A stretch of 64,000 nt of DNA, taken from an uncultured Burkholderiales bacterium (lineage in GTDB: Bacteria > Pseudomonadota > Gammaproteobacteria > Burkholderiales > Burkholderiaceae_C). Position numbers and translations under genes: made by a program. The notes under the pieces are model-generated. The model was not told where the DNA came from and ran no database searches. It saw only the letters and a program-made list of their open reading frames with translations. The stretch is taken from contig CAMFGY010000026.1 in the NCBI GenBank assembly GCA_945952065.1, positions 1 to 64,000 of the forward strand, given 5' to 3'. This document shows, piece by piece, positions 8,466 through 17,675 of this stretch; the first letter of the stretch is position 1; every line of letters begins with the position of its first letter.

Positions 8466-9626
8466 ATGAATAAAGACCTCCAAAACACAAGCCTTCCCGG
8501 CGATCAAGCCGATGCAGGGCATCGGCCTGTGCACGCTTATGTCGGCAGTTATGCACCCCATGGCCGGGGCATCTATCGCTATGAGCAAGCGGCGCAAGGC
8601 GGGGGGCTGAACCCGCTCGGCGTGACGGAAGGGGAGCTCAATCCCAGCTGGCTGTGTCTCAGTGCCGACCAGCGCCGGCTGTATGTGGCGCATGAACATG
8701 AGCTGGGGCCGGAGGGGCAAGGGCGCGTGGCCTGCTATGGGCGCGAGCCGATCACCGGCGAGCTGCACGAACTGCAGACCCTGGACAGCGGCGGCGGCCG
8801 GCCGGTCTATCTGAGCTTGGCGCCAGATGAGCGACATTTGTTCGTGGCCAATTACGGTGCCGCCTCGGTGGCCGTGTTTGGCATGGATGCTCAAGGCTTG
8901 TTGCACCCAGCGCCGCAGGTGCAGACCGCCGTTCAGCTGGGCGATATCCAGCCTGGACCCCAGCCCGCCGTGAAGGCACCACCGGGTAGCTTTGCGATCA
9001 GTGACCATGATGGCTCGCATGCGCATATGGCGGCCCTGGACCCCAGTGGCCGCTTCTTGCTGAGCACCGATTTGGGTCTGGATCTGCTGCTGGTCTGGCC
9101 TTTTGATTCGGCCACCGGACGCCTGCAGCCGCCGCTGGCTCAGCGCCTGTCTGCCGGGGCGGGGCCACGCCATTTTGTGTTCCACCCGCAGCTTCCTGAG
9201 CTCTGCTATGTGTTGAATGAAGAGGCGTCCACGCTGGCCAGCTTTCACTTCGATGCGCGGACCGGCCAGCTGCAGGCCCTGGGCGAGATCAGCAGCTTGC
9301 CGCCGGGCTTTGTCGGCACCAGCTTTGCGTCCGGCCTGATGTTCGGGCCCGATGGCCGGCATCTGTACTGCCTGAACCGGCTGTGCGATTCGATCGCGGT
9401 GTTTGAACTCGACGCCGATGGGCTGCCGCAGTGGCGCGGCCAGGAATGGGTGCGCGGTTCATATCCACGCAGCGCGGCCTTCGACCCCAGTGGGCGCTAC
9501 TGCTATGTGTGCAACCAGCGCAGCGATCACATCGCCGTGTTTGCGCGCCGCGAAGACGGCGGTCTGGATTTCACCGGCCAGTGGCTTGCCGTGGGCAGCC
9601 CGGTGGCGATTTGCTTTGCGAGCTGA
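8466..9626 (+). CDS. Lactonase-family seven-bladed beta-propeller (6-phosphogluconolactonase type)
   Basis: This 386-residue protein shows repeated propeller strands with family motifs such as VGSYAPHGRGIYRYE, NPSWLCLSADQRRLYVAHE, DERHLFVANYG, DPSGRFLLSTDLG, GPRHFVFHP and DPSGRYCYVCNQ. It matches the COG2706 lactonase family, which includes cytosolic 6-phosphogluconolactonase (YbhE/Pgl) and cis,cis-muconate-cycloisomerase-like members. There is no signal peptide, so it should be cytoplasmic. I start it at the ATG at 8466, since the TTG at 8457 only adds three residues. Its position directly after nagX suggests sugar-acid or sugar-lactone metabolism in the same operon, but the exact substrate is not shown. 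Confidence 0.8.
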   Translation: MNKDLQNTSLPGDQADAGHRPVHAYVGSYAPHGRGIYRYEQAAQGGGLNPLGVTEGELNPSWLCLSADQRRLYVAHEHELGPEGQGRVACYGREPITGELHELQTLDSGGGRPVYLSLAPDERHLFVANYGAASVAVFGMDAQGLLHPAPQVQTAVQLGDIQPGPQPAVKAPPGSFAISDHDGSHAHMAALDPSGRFLLSTDLGLDLLLVWPFDSATGRLQPPLAQRLSAGAGPRHFVFHPQLPELCYVLNEEASTLASFHFDARTGQLQALGEISSLPPGFVGTSFASGLMFGPDGRHLYCLNRLCDSIAVFELDADGLPQWRGQEWVRGSYPRSAAFDPSGRYCYVCNQRSDHIAVFARREDGGLDFTGQWLAVGSPVAICFAS

Positions 9627-9641
9627 GGGCGAACTGAGGCT

Positions 9642-10481
9642 TCAGCGCTGCGGCGCCGGGCTGGCCTCACCGAGCGGCGCGGGCACCGGCGCGTGCATCA
9701 AGGCAATGCTGAGCCAGACGGCCAGGCTGAAGTAGGCGCTCATCCAGGTCATTTCGCTTTGCCAGTCTTGCAAGCGGTGCGACACCGTCCAACGTCCGGC
9801 CACATCCAACCAGCCTTGTTGCAAGCTCAGATAGGGGCGGCCAGCGGCTTCGTCGGCCAGCCAGCGGGCCCAGTACATGGGCACGTCCACCATGAACATG
9901 AACAGCACATAGGCCACGCCGCAGGCACACCAGGCCGCCAGCATCGGGCGCTGCTTGGGGCTCAAGCGCGGCCAGATGGCAATCAGGCTCGCCACCAAGA
10001 GCGCAGCGCACAAGCCCCACAGCGACTCCTCCACCACATGGCCGATATTGGAGGTGGTCAGCACCGAGTACCAAGAAAAGGTCTCGGCCACGGCAATCAT
10101 CGGCACGATCAGCCAAGCGGCGCGGCGCCCAATCTGGCTGCCGGTGCTGTGTGAGATTTCGCGCAGCATCAGCGCCCATTGGCTGACGAAGCACAGCTCG
10201 GCAAAAGTGGCCACCGAGCGGCCCACCACCACGCTGGACCACCAGCTGTCCAGCAAGACCAAACGCGGCACATCAAACACCGGCAGGGCAGAACGAAACG
10301 CGCAGCCAAACACATAGCCGGCGGACAGCAGCAGTTGCCAGCGCCGCAGCGCAAAGGCTTCGGCCGGCAGCTGCGACTGACGTCGGTACAAGGCGGCCGA
10401 GGACAGCAGCCAGGCGCTGATATTGAACACGGCCACTGCGCACAGCAATGACCACCAAGTGGCAACGCTGAGTGTCATCAT
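9642..10481 (-). CDS. Conserved multi-pass membrane protein, function unknown
   Basis: This is a 279-residue protein with about seven hydrophobic segments, including WWSLLCAVAVFNISAWLL, AAWLIVPMIAVAETF, LWGLCAALLVASLIAIW and CACGVAYVLFMFMVDVPMYW. I recognise no catalytic motif. The frame remains open upstream to 10964, but that extension is antisense to the GntR coding region and has random composition, so I take the MMTL start at 10481 (10478 is equally likely). It is divergent from the GntR gene, with 190 bp between them, and convergent with the lactonase gene. A transport or sensing role is only a guess. Confidence 0.6.
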   Translation of the reverse strand: MMTLSVATWWSLLCAVAVFNISAWLLSSAALYRRQSQLPAEAFALRRWQLLLSAGYVFGCAFRSALPVFDVPRLVLLDSWWSSVVVGRSVATFAELCFVSQWALMLREISHSTGSQIGRRAAWLIVPMIAVAETFSWYSVLTTSNIGHVVEESLWGLCAALLVASLIAIWPRLSPKQRPMLAAWCACGVAYVLFMFMVDVPMYWARWLADEAAGRPYLSLQQGWLDVAGRWTVSHRLQDWQSEMTWMSAYFSLAVWLSIALMHAPVPAPLGEASPAPQR

Positions 10482-10671
10482 GGGGTCATATTCGCATGGC
10501 AATGAGTCATTGCCAAGCGCCTTGGCTTGTGCCGCGGCAGGCAAACAAGCCTTAAGCCAATCTTGCGCAAACCTTAAGCCGCCCCGCGCCATAGTGGAGG
10601 CCTTGCCCTCCCGCGCTTGGCCACGAGTGGCGGGCGATCGATCTCTTTGTGCCCCCAGGGGCCGCTCTTGC

Positions 10672-11397
10672 ATGGACAACTGCGCTCCTCGCGGCGGCAG
10701 CAAACCCGCGCTGCCCTTCGCTTCATCGGCGGATTCGGCCAAAGCGCTGCTCAGCGCAGGGCGGCGTGCTCGCCAGCCGCTGTATATGCACCTTGCCCAG
10801 CAACTGCGTGAGGGCTTGCGCCAGGGGCATTGGTCCGCGCGGCAGGCGCTGCCTTCTGAGCGCGAGTTGGCCGATCTGCTGCGGGTATCGCGGGAAACCG
10901 CACGCAAAGCACTGGATCTGCTGAGCGAGCGCGGCTGGTTGATGCGGGTACCGGGCTCGGGCACCTATGCCGCAACGGTCCCAGTGGACGCCTCGGCGCC
11001 GACCCTGGTGGAACTCGCGCCCACGGCGCAGACTCTTGGCCGCAGACGGCGGCGTGCCGATGCGTTGGAGCAGCGGGTCTTGGGCCTTGCCGAAGGCGGC
11101 GAGGTTTGGCAGTCCCTGAGCTTGGCTTGCTCGCCCACCGGCGCCCCCGAGTTGCGCTGCTGCGTCCAGCCCTGCCAGGCTCACTTGGACCCGTGTTGGG
11201 CGCTGCGCTTGTATCGCATCGAAGCCATGGCCGCCAATGCGCAGCAAGCGCTGTACTTGGGGCTGCATTCCGGCGAGGCGGTGCTGCGCGTCAGCCATTT
11301 GCAGTGCAACCCCCAGGGGCGCGCCATGGCTTTGCTGCACAGCGATTGCAAGGGCGCCGAGGCCAGCTTGCGCCTGCAGACCTCGCTGCGCGACTGA
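10672..11397 (+). CDS. GntR/HutC-family transcriptional regulator
   Basis: This 241-residue protein has a GntR winged helix at about residues 40-110. The residues PLYMHLAQQLREGLRQGHW are followed by ALPSERELADLLRVSRETAR and the wing LMRVPGSGTYAA. A reduced UTRA-like effector domain of about 120 residues follows. HutC/UTRA regulators commonly bind sugar phosphates or amino-acid derivatives; NagR-type members respond to glucosamine-6-phosphate. The nearby chitin genes make a sugar ligand plausible but unproven. I chose the ATG at 10672 because upstream in-frame starts run into the divergent membrane-protein gene. Confidence 0.75.
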   Translation: MDNCAPRGGSKPALPFASSADSAKALLSAGRRARQPLYMHLAQQLREGLRQGHWSARQALPSERELADLLRVSRETARKALDLLSERGWLMRVPGSGTYAATVPVDASAPTLVELAPTAQTLGRRRRRADALEQRVLGLAEGGEVWQSLSLACSPTGAPELRCCVQPCQAHLDPCWALRLYRIEAMAANAQQALYLGLHSGEAVLRVSHLQCNPQGRAMALLHSDCKGAEASLRLQTSLRD

Positions 11398-11482
11398 GCC
11401 CGCGCCCGCAATCAAAGAGGGCTTGACCTTGCTGGGTCAGCAGGCATGATGAGTCACCGCGTTGCTTGACACTTTTGGGGGA

Positions 11483-13180
11483 ATGCCCGCGATGCCCAGC
11501 TCCGAATCCGCCCAGCACCCGCCGCCGGTGGCCAAGGCCGAGGTGCAGGTGCTTCGATTCCACCAGTCGCTGTTGTGGCCGCTGCGCTTGATGCCGGTGG
11601 GTGATGCGCCGGGGGCGCCGAGGCGACCTTGGGAACTCTTGCCCCCGCCTGGCCCTGCCAGCCCCTGGGAGGAGTTGGTGGACGAGTACACCGGCGACGC
11701 GGCGCGATTCCATGAACGGCACTACCAGGAGTTCGTCACCTTTTTGCCCTTTGTGCAGCGGTTTTTGTATGGGGAAGGGCGGCGCTCTGGCGCGGCCGGC
11801 GATGCCAGCAGCGAGTCGGGCATGAAGGTGTTTCGCCGCCATGACCTGCATCAGCTGCGGGTGTGCTGCCGGGCCGGCGAGAGCCCGCTGATTTTGGACG
11901 TCATGCATGTCGATCTGTATTTCTTTTTCGACATCGATGTGGTGCTGCTCAATGTTGAGGTCAGTGCCGAAGGCTTGAGCCTGCGTCAGACCCAAGACCT
12001 GCTGTACCGGCTGGGCCGCGCCTACCCATCAGGCTGGGACGCCGCCGGTCTGCCGCTGCACAGCCTGGCCAGCGCCGAATGGCTGGACGGGCAAGGGCGG
12101 GTGCTGGCCGCCTCAGACTCGCTGGAGCGCGAGCGTTATATCGCCCATGTGCATGAGCACCGTGCGCCGCGCATTGCCGAGCATTGGGCCTTTGTGCTGC
12201 GCCCCTTGGTGGTGGACTATTCCGATGAGGCGGGGCTGTTGCGCTACCGCCAGATCGAGTACTACCGCATGCCGGTGATGGCCTATCTGGCCTTGGATGA
12301 ACCCAAGGCCTTGTCGCGCAGCGACTTTGTGCGCCTGGGGCTGGTGACCGCACCAGCCGGGGTGTCAGACAGCGGCGGTCTGCCCTTTGGCGACCAGCAT
12401 TTGCAGGACTTTGAGGCCAAGTTCTGCTATGACCGCTTCTGGAGCGATGTCGGCCCGGCGCCGAATACGCGCTATTTGTGCAGCGGTCATTCGCTGGTGG
12501 TGGTGGGGCGCGCCGATGCGAGCTACTTCAGCTGCCGCGATCGCGGCGTGCTGGCGCAGTTCCGGCATCAGCATTTTTTGATCTTCTTGATTGCGCATTT
12601 TCAAAAGGCCTCGCTGCTGATGTTTTCAGACCGCTTGGTCGAGGCGCTGCGCCGATTGAATGTGCAAGACGCTGAGAATGTGCGCCGCTTCAAGCGCGCC
12701 ATCCGCGCCAGCTTTGAAGGCTTTTTGCGCTTCTCGCACCGTTACTGGTTCCACGAGGTGGCCGAGCAGGCGCAGTCGCGGGCGCTGTTTCGCATGTGTG
12801 CCAAACACCTGGAACTGGACGTCTTGTACGCCGAGGTCAAAGAGCGCATCAGCGATATGAGCAATTACTTGGAGACCGACAGCATTCGCCGGCAGGCCAA
12901 CACCGTGGTGCGGCTCACGGTGGTGACGATTTTTGGTTTGGTCGGCACCATCACCACCGGCTTTCTGGGCATGAATCTCTTGGCCGAAGCCGAAGCGCCG
13001 CTGAGCGAGCGGCTGCTGTACTTCTTCGCGGTGTTCGCAGTCACGGTGGCTTTGACGGTCTACACCATGGTCAAGTCCAAGCGGCTGTCAGACTTTCTGG
13101 ATGTCTTGTCCGATGAGCGGGTGTCGGGCTGGGCCAAGCTGCGTGCCTTTGCGGCGGTTTGGCGCCATGGGCCGGGCTGA
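11483..13180 (+). CDS. CorA-like membrane protein with large cytoplasmic domain
   Basis: This is a 565-residue protein. The first roughly 480 residues are soluble and contain long helical stretches. The C-terminus has two membrane helices with the CorA-type signature at the end of the first: VVRLTVVTIFGLVGTITTGF followed by GMNLL. This corresponds to the GMN selectivity motif of the CorA magnesium/divalent-cation channels. CorA proteins are usually about 320 residues, so this one is much longer and its N-terminal domain is not typical. Likely role: divalent cation transport at the inner membrane. It stands alone. The starts at 11483 and 11492 cannot be separated. Confidence 0.65.
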   Translation: MPAMPSSESAQHPPPVAKAEVQVLRFHQSLLWPLRLMPVGDAPGAPRRPWELLPPPGPASPWEELVDEYTGDAARFHERHYQEFVTFLPFVQRFLYGEGRRSGAAGDASSESGMKVFRRHDLHQLRVCCRAGESPLILDVMHVDLYFFFDIDVVLLNVEVSAEGLSLRQTQDLLYRLGRAYPSGWDAAGLPLHSLASAEWLDGQGRVLAASDSLERERYIAHVHEHRAPRIAEHWAFVLRPLVVDYSDEAGLLRYRQIEYYRMPVMAYLALDEPKALSRSDFVRLGLVTAPAGVSDSGGLPFGDQHLQDFEAKFCYDRFWSDVGPAPNTRYLCSGHSLVVVGRADASYFSCRDRGVLAQFRHQHFLIFLIAHFQKASLLMFSDRLVEALRRLNVQDAENVRRFKRAIRASFEGFLRFSHRYWFHEVAEQAQSRALFRMCAKHLELDVLYAEVKERISDMSNYLETDSIRRQANTVVRLTVVTIFGLVGTITTGFLGMNLLAEAEAPLSERLLYFFAVFAVTVALTVYTMVKSKRLSDFLDVLSDERVSGWAKLRAFAAVWRHGPG

Positions 13181-13233
13181 AGCTGGGAGGGTGAGAAAAT
13201 CAGGCCTTGCTCATTCCCTTTGTGGCCCGCCCC

Positions 13234-14484
13234 ATGTTCACCGATTTGATCCCCGATGCCGCACCGCCGGTCGCCCAGGCCGATGCCCGCCAGCGCTTCA
13301 TGCGCTTGCTGGAGACGGCCTTGGCCAATGGCAGCTTCAGCCGCTTGCTGCTGAGCAAATACATCGGGCCCGAGGCGCAGCTGGAGCGGCTGACGCTGCG
13401 GGAAGTGAGCTTGCGAGGCGAGCGCCACCTGAGCTTTTTGTGGCGCTACCAAACCCGCGACATCACCAAGAACCATGCGCTGGCCGAAGCGCTGCAGCAG
13501 GTCGGCGAATTGCTGGGCACGCAGTTTCACAGCGCGCATTTGCAAACCCAGCAGGGCGATGAGGTGCAGCTGGTGTTCAGCCGCAAAGGGCGGCCCAGCC
13601 TGCGCATGGGCAAGGCCGCGCCGAGCGCACAGCCGGCCGCCACCGACGCTGGGCATGACAAAGAAAAGCAGCGCTACCTCGACCTGAATCGGCCCTTCTG
13701 GCAAGACCTGGGCCTGACCCATCTGGTGCGCAGTGCCGGTGAGGCGCGGCCGCAGCTGGTGCCGGCCATGTCGCGCAAATGGAAGCAGATCAACAAGTTC
13801 ATCGAGATTTTTGCCGCCGCGATGAAGAGTTCGGGCTTGGTCAACAGCCCCGATGTGCATGTGGCCGACTTTGGCTCCGGCAAAGGCTATCTGACCTTTG
13901 CCATGCATGACTGGTTGCGCAGCCAGGGCAAAGACGCGCAGGTCACCGGCGTGGAGCTGCGCGACGATATGGTCCAGCTCTGCAGCGCCGCTGCGGCCAA
14001 GCATCAGATGAAGGGCTTGCGTTTTGATCAGGGCGATGTGCGTAGCTACACACCGCTGAGGTTGGACGTCATGATTGCGCTGCACGCTTGCGACATCGCC
14101 ACTGACTACGCCATCCACTTCGGCTTGCGTGCCGGGGCCAAGGTCATCATGTGCTCGCCCTGCTGTCACAAGCAGCTGCGCCCGCAGATGCAAACGCCGC
14201 CGCTCTTGCGCCCGCTCTTGCAACACGGCATTCATTTGGGCCAGGAAGCCGAGATGGTCACCGACGGCCTGCGCGCCCTGCTCTTGGAGGTGGAGGGCTA
14301 CGACACTCAGGTCTTCGAGTTTGTGGCCCTGGAACACACCAGCAAGAACAAGATGATTCTGGCCGTCAAGCGCAGCCAGCCCTTGCCTGCGGCGCGCCGG
14401 GCCGAGCTGCTGGCGCAAATCGATGCCATCAAGCGCTTTTACGGCATTCAGGAGCAGGCCCTGCAAGCCTTGCTGGCCGCCTGA
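13234..14484 (+). CDS. SAM-dependent methyltransferase, METTL25/Methyltransf_32-like
   Basis: This 416-residue protein has an N-terminal domain of about 150 residues, then a class I methyltransferase domain. Motif I is VADFGSGKGYLTFAMHDWL, followed by an acidic VTGVELRDDMVQ. A HACDIATDYAI motif precedes CSPCCHKQL, the Cys-Cys-His-Lys signature of the METTL25/Methyltransf_32 family. The CCHK group suggests a bound metal or a structural role. The substrate is unknown; related eukaryotic proteins modify ribosomal proteins or RNA. The ATG at 13234 is preferred over a TTG at 13207. It stands alone between the CorA-like gene and the TonB-like gene. Confidence 0.75.
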   Translation: MFTDLIPDAAPPVAQADARQRFMRLLETALANGSFSRLLLSKYIGPEAQLERLTLREVSLRGERHLSFLWRYQTRDITKNHALAEALQQVGELLGTQFHSAHLQTQQGDEVQLVFSRKGRPSLRMGKAAPSAQPAATDAGHDKEKQRYLDLNRPFWQDLGLTHLVRSAGEARPQLVPAMSRKWKQINKFIEIFAAAMKSSGLVNSPDVHVADFGSGKGYLTFAMHDWLRSQGKDAQVTGVELRDDMVQLCSAAAAKHQMKGLRFDQGDVRSYTPLRLDVMIALHACDIATDYAIHFGLRAGAKVIMCSPCCHKQLRPQMQTPPLLRPLLQHGIHLGQEAEMVTDGLRALLLEVEGYDTQVFEFVALEHTSKNKMILAVKRSQPLPAARRAELLAQIDAIKRFYGIQEQALQALLAA

Positions 14485-14573
14485 GGGGCGCAGCAAGGCA
14501 CAATGCGGCGCATTCGATAAGCAGCCGGCGCATCAGCGCGCCGAGCCGCCCCCAAGCCCTCTTTCTTTATTGC

Positions 14574-14675
14574 ATGCCTGCGATCGACCTGATGGATGGA
14601 CCCGCGCTTGAAGCGCGCTTGCGATTGCCGCTTTCGCCAGGCGTGCCCGGGCTGTTGCCGGGCCATCGCCGCTGA
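14574..14675 (+). CDS. Possible 33-residue leader ORF overlapping the tonB-like gene
   Basis: A short ATG-started ORF of 33 codons begins MPAIDLMDGPALEARLRLPL. Its stop overlaps the next start as ATGA at 14674-14677. The tight overlap is what one expects for translational coupling. There is no homology I recognise, so it may be only a chance frame. Confidence 0.25.
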   Translation: MPAIDLMDGPALEARLRLPLSPGVPGLLPGHRR

Positions 14676-16435
14676 TGCAAGCCGGGGCGATTGAAGGGCG
14701 GCTCGACACCGGGCTGCCGGGGCAAAAGCGGCGAGTCAGTGCGGCGCTGACGCTGTCCGTGCTCGCCCATGCCCTGCTCCTGAGCCTGAGCTTGGGCGGC
14801 CAGGGGCCGGGCCTGCCGGGCCTGGAATTGCCTTGGCAAAAGCGCCGCCTCGCGGCCGATGACATCCAGGTGCGCTTGCAGCCCGCAGCGCCCAAAGCCG
14901 ATGAAGAGCCCGCGCAAGCCCCGCCACCCGCGCCCGAGCGAGAAGCGCCCTCCATGCCCGAGCCGGCGGCCTCGGCCGTGGCGGAGTTTCAGCTGCTCGA
15001 GCAGCCCGCTGCTCAGGCACTCGCGCCGCGCTCAAGGCTTCTTGCTCAGGCCCTGCCTGGCACGGCCTCGGCCCAGGCGGAGCCGGCGCCCGCTGTGGCC
15101 GAGGCCGCGCCCCAGCCTGTGCCCCAGCCTGTGCCCGAAATCAGTGCCGAGCCCGTGGCCCCGGCCGTGCTGGCTTTGCAACAGCCCGATCCCAAGCTCT
15201 GGCGGGTGCCCAGCTCGCCCGTGGCGGCTGTTGCGCCGCTGGCGGCGGTCGCCAGCAGCCCCAGCGCCTCTATGCCCGACCTCAGCGCCGCCTATGCCCA
15301 GGTACTGATCAAGGCGGAAAAAGAGGCCCAGCAACGGGCGCTGGAACAGGCCCAAAAGCTGGCGCGAGAACAAGCCGAGCGCCTGGAACTGCAGCTCAAA
15401 CTTGAGCGAGCCGCCGCTGAAAAACTCGAACTGGCCCGCCAGGAAGCGGCACGGCAAGAGGCCGCTCGCCTGGAGGCAGCGCGTTTGGAAGCGGCGCGTT
15501 TGGAGGCGGCGCGTTTGGAGGCGGCCCGTTTGGAGGCGGCCCGTTTAGAAGCCGCTCGTTTGGAGGCTGCACGCTTGGACGAAGCTCGCGCGCAGGCCGA
15601 GCGACTGGCCTTGGCGCGGCAGGCAGCGGCTGCCAAGCAGGAACTGGAGCGCGCCGAGGCCGCGCGTCAGGAGGCCGCCCGTCTGGCGGCAGCGCGGCAA
15701 GAGGCGGCGCGTGTGGAAGCGGCACGCGCCGAAGCCGCGCGACAAGAGGCCTTGAAGGCCGAGGCCGCACGCCAGGAAGCGGCGCGGCAAGAAGCCGCGC
15801 GGCAGGAGGCTGCTCGCCAGGAAATCGCCCGTCAGGAGGCCGCGCGCCAAGAGGCCGCGCGGCAAGAAAAGGCCCGGCAGGAGGCGGCTCGGGCGCAGCT
15901 GGAGGCCGAGCGGGCCGAACAAGACGCCCGGCGCGAAGCGGCGCGACGCGCCATGGGCCGGCAGCTCGACGAAGAAGCGGCGCGGCGTGATGCGGCGGCT
16001 GCGGCCGCAGCTCAACAGTCGCCCACACGGCCGTTGGCCTCAGCGAACACGCCCCCTGGCCCGAACTTGCCTTCGGCCAGCAGCTTGCGGCGTGCGCGCT
16101 TGTTTGGCCGCAGCGACCCCAATGCCGAGCTGATTCAGTATGCCGAGCTCTGGAGCCGCAAGATCCAGCTGAACCAGACCTTTGACATGGTGCGTGAGGC
16201 GGCCAAAAAACCGCACCGCACACCCTTGGTGACGGTGGCGGTGCGCAGCGATGGCTCGGTGGAGTCGGTGAGCTTTGTCTTGTCCAGCGGGGTGCCGGAA
16301 CTCGATGAGGCGATTCGCCGCATCATTCAAAGCCAAGCGCCGTTCCCGCCCTTTTCACCCGCCCTGGCGCGGGAATTCGACGTGGTCGAAATTCGCCGCA
16401 GCTGGGGTTTTGATACGGCGATACGGCTGTACTGA
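14675..16435 (+). CDS. TonB-like energy transducer with long Ala/Arg/Glu repeat
   Basis: This 586-residue protein has one N-terminal membrane anchor (about 22-41, ALTLSVLAHALLLSLSLGG) and a Pro/Ala-rich segment to about residue 200. A coiled-coil-prone Ala-Arg-Glu/Leu/Gln repeat covers about 210-440. The C-terminal domain of about 90 residues matches TonB_C (PLVTVAVRSDGSVESVSF, GVPELDEAIRRII, FPPFSP). The repeat resembles TolA domain II, so the protein combines a TolA-like helical spacer with a TonB-type end. It would span the periplasm and deliver proton-motive energy to outer-membrane receptors. No exbBD lies beside it. The three TonB-dependent receptors in this window are candidate clients. 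Confidence 0.75.
   Translation: MQAGAIEGRLDTGLPGQKRRVSAALTLSVLAHALLLSLSLGGQGPGLPGLELPWQKRRLAADDIQVRLQPAAPKADEEPAQAPPPAPEREAPSMPEPAASAVAEFQLLEQPAAQALAPRSRLLAQALPGTASAQAEPAPAVAEAAPQPVPQPVPEISAEPVAPAVLALQQPDPKLWRVPSSPVAAVAPLAAVASSPSASMPDLSAAYAQVLIKAEKEAQQRALEQAQKLAREQAERLELQLKLERAAAEKLELARQEAARQEAARLEAARLEAARLEAARLEAARLEAARLEAARLEAARLDEARAQAERLALARQAAAAKQELERAEAARQEAARLAAARQEAARVEAARAEAARQEALKAEAARQEAARQEAARQEAARQEIARQEAARQEAARQEKARQEAARAQLEAERAEQDARREAARRAMGRQLDEEAARRDAAAAAAAQQSPTRPLASANTPPGPNLPSASSLRRARLFGRSDPNAELIQYAELWSRKIQLNQTFDMVREAAKKPHRTPLVTVAVRSDGSVESVSFVLSSGVPELDEAIRRIIQSQAPFPPFSPALAREFDVVEIRRSWGFDTAIRLY
15464..15583 (+). repeat. Tandem 15-bp coding repeat, 8 units (ARLEA)
   Basis: Eight adjacent 15-bp units run in frame. 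They read A-R-L-E-A seven times and A-R-L-D-E in the last. The commonest unit is GCGCGTTTGGAGGCG, and several neighbouring copies differ by only one or two bases, which points to recent slippage or unequal crossing-over. The repeat lies inside the coiled-coil spacer of the TonB-like protein, so a change in copy number keeps the reading frame. Confidence 0.9.
15767..15886 (+). repeat. Second imperfect 15-bp coding repeat (ARQEA)
   Basis: Eight in-frame 15-bp units encode A-R-Q-E-A or close variants (one ends in I, one in K). The DNA of the units is more diverged than in the upstream array, which suggests an older expansion of the same spacer. Confidence 0.75.
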
Positions 16436-16444
16436 GCCGGGAGA

Positions 16445-17467
16445 TCAGCGGCCGCCGGGGCTGTAGATCTGGTCGAAAAAGCCGCCGTCGGCGAAGTGGG
16501 TCTTCTGCGCATTGCGCCAGCCGCCAAACACCTCGTCCACGGTGATCAGCTTGGTTTGGGTGAATTGCTTGGCGTATTTGGCGGCAATCTTGGGGTCACG
16601 CGGGCGGTAGTAATGCTTGGCCGCAATCTCTTGACCTTGCGGCGTGTAGAGGTACTCCAGATAAGCCTGGGCTTGCTTGCGGGTGCCGCGCTTGTCCACC
16701 ACCTTGTCCACCACCGCCACGGGCGGCTCGGCCAAGATGGAGAGCGTGGGCGTGACGATTTCGAATTTGTCCGCGCCCAACTCCTTGACGGCCAGATAGG
16801 CTTCGTTCTCCCAAGAGATCAAAACATCGCCGATGCCGCGCTCGGTGAAGGTGGTCAGCGAGCCGCGTGCGCCCGAGTCCAGCACTTTGGTGTTGGCATA
16901 GATGCGCTTCACGAAGGCCTTGGCGCTTTCGGCATTGGCGCCGGGTTGTTGCAAGGCATAGCCCCAGGCCGCCAGATAGTTCCAACGTGCGCCGCCCGAG
17001 GTCTTGGGGTTGGGGGTGATCACATCGATGCCCGAGCGGGCCAGATCGGGCCAGTTGCTGATCTTTTTAGGATTGCCCTTGCGCACCAAGAAGACGATGG
17101 TCGAGGTGTACGGCGAGGCATTGTTGGGCAGGCGTTTTTGCCAGTCTGCCGGGATCAGCTTGCCGTTGTCGTGCAGTGCGTCCACGTCATAGGCCAAGGC
17201 CAGGGTGACCACATCGGCCTCCAAGCCGTCGATCACCGAGCGCGCTTGCTTGCCCGAGCCGCCATGCGATTGCTTGACCGTCAAGACCTCGCCGGTCTTT
17301 TCTTTCCAGTGTTTGGCAAAGGCAGCATTGAAGTCTTGGTACAGCTCCCGCGTCGGGTCGTAAGAGACATTGAGCAAAGTGACCCGGGCCTGAGCCGAGC
17401 TCAAACCAGCGGCGCTCAGCAGCACGGCCGCGCTCGCGAGGGTGAAGGTGCGTCGAATAGCGTTCAT
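16445..17467 (-). CDS. sbp: Periplasmic sulfate-binding protein (Sbp/CysP type)
   Basis: This is a 340-residue protein with a signal peptide (cleavage near AQA-RV). Sbp motifs include [72 protein letters not shown] and [16 protein letters not shown]. These line the sulfate pocket in Salmonella Sbp. It delivers sulfate or thiosulfate to the CysTWA importer. No cysTWA genes are in the window, so the permease must be elsewhere. CysB is encoded upstream on the same strand with a 208-bp gap, which probably holds the CysB-controlled promoter. Confidence 0.93.
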   Translation of the reverse strand: MNAIRRTFTLASAAVLLSAAGLSSAQARVTLLNVSYDPTRELYQDFNAAFAKHWKEKTGEVLTVKQSHGGSGKQARSVIDGLEADVVTLALAYDVDALHDNGKLIPADWQKRLPNNASPYTSTIVFLVRKGNPKKISNWPDLARSGIDVITPNPKTSGGARWNYLAAWGYALQQPGANAESAKAFVKRIYANTKVLDSGARGSLTTFTERGIGDVLISWENEAYLAVKELGADKFEIVTPTLSILAEPPVAVVDKVVDKRGTRKQAQAYLEYLYTPQGQEIAAKHYYRPRDPKIAAKYAKQFTQTKLITVDEVFGGWRNAQKTHFADGGFFDQIYSPGGR

Positions 17468-17675
17468 GAAATTCAGGGGTATCCGTTGGAGAGCGGTCTA
17501 AGAGCTCAAGTCGCGGTTGGTGCCCCGGGTTGCCTTGCTGTTTTGCAGGCATTGGGCTTTGGGCGTCTTGAGCCCTGAACTCTAGGGATGGCCCTGATTC
17601 AGATGAAGCAAGGAATTCGTATTTGCTTGGTCGAAAAACGAGTTTAGCGGTGCGCGGATGTACCTGCGGCCGAGT

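Noticed and set aside
15464-15886. CRISPR array
   Set aside because: The repeats are contiguous 15-bp coding units with no spacers, in frame within the TonB-like gene.
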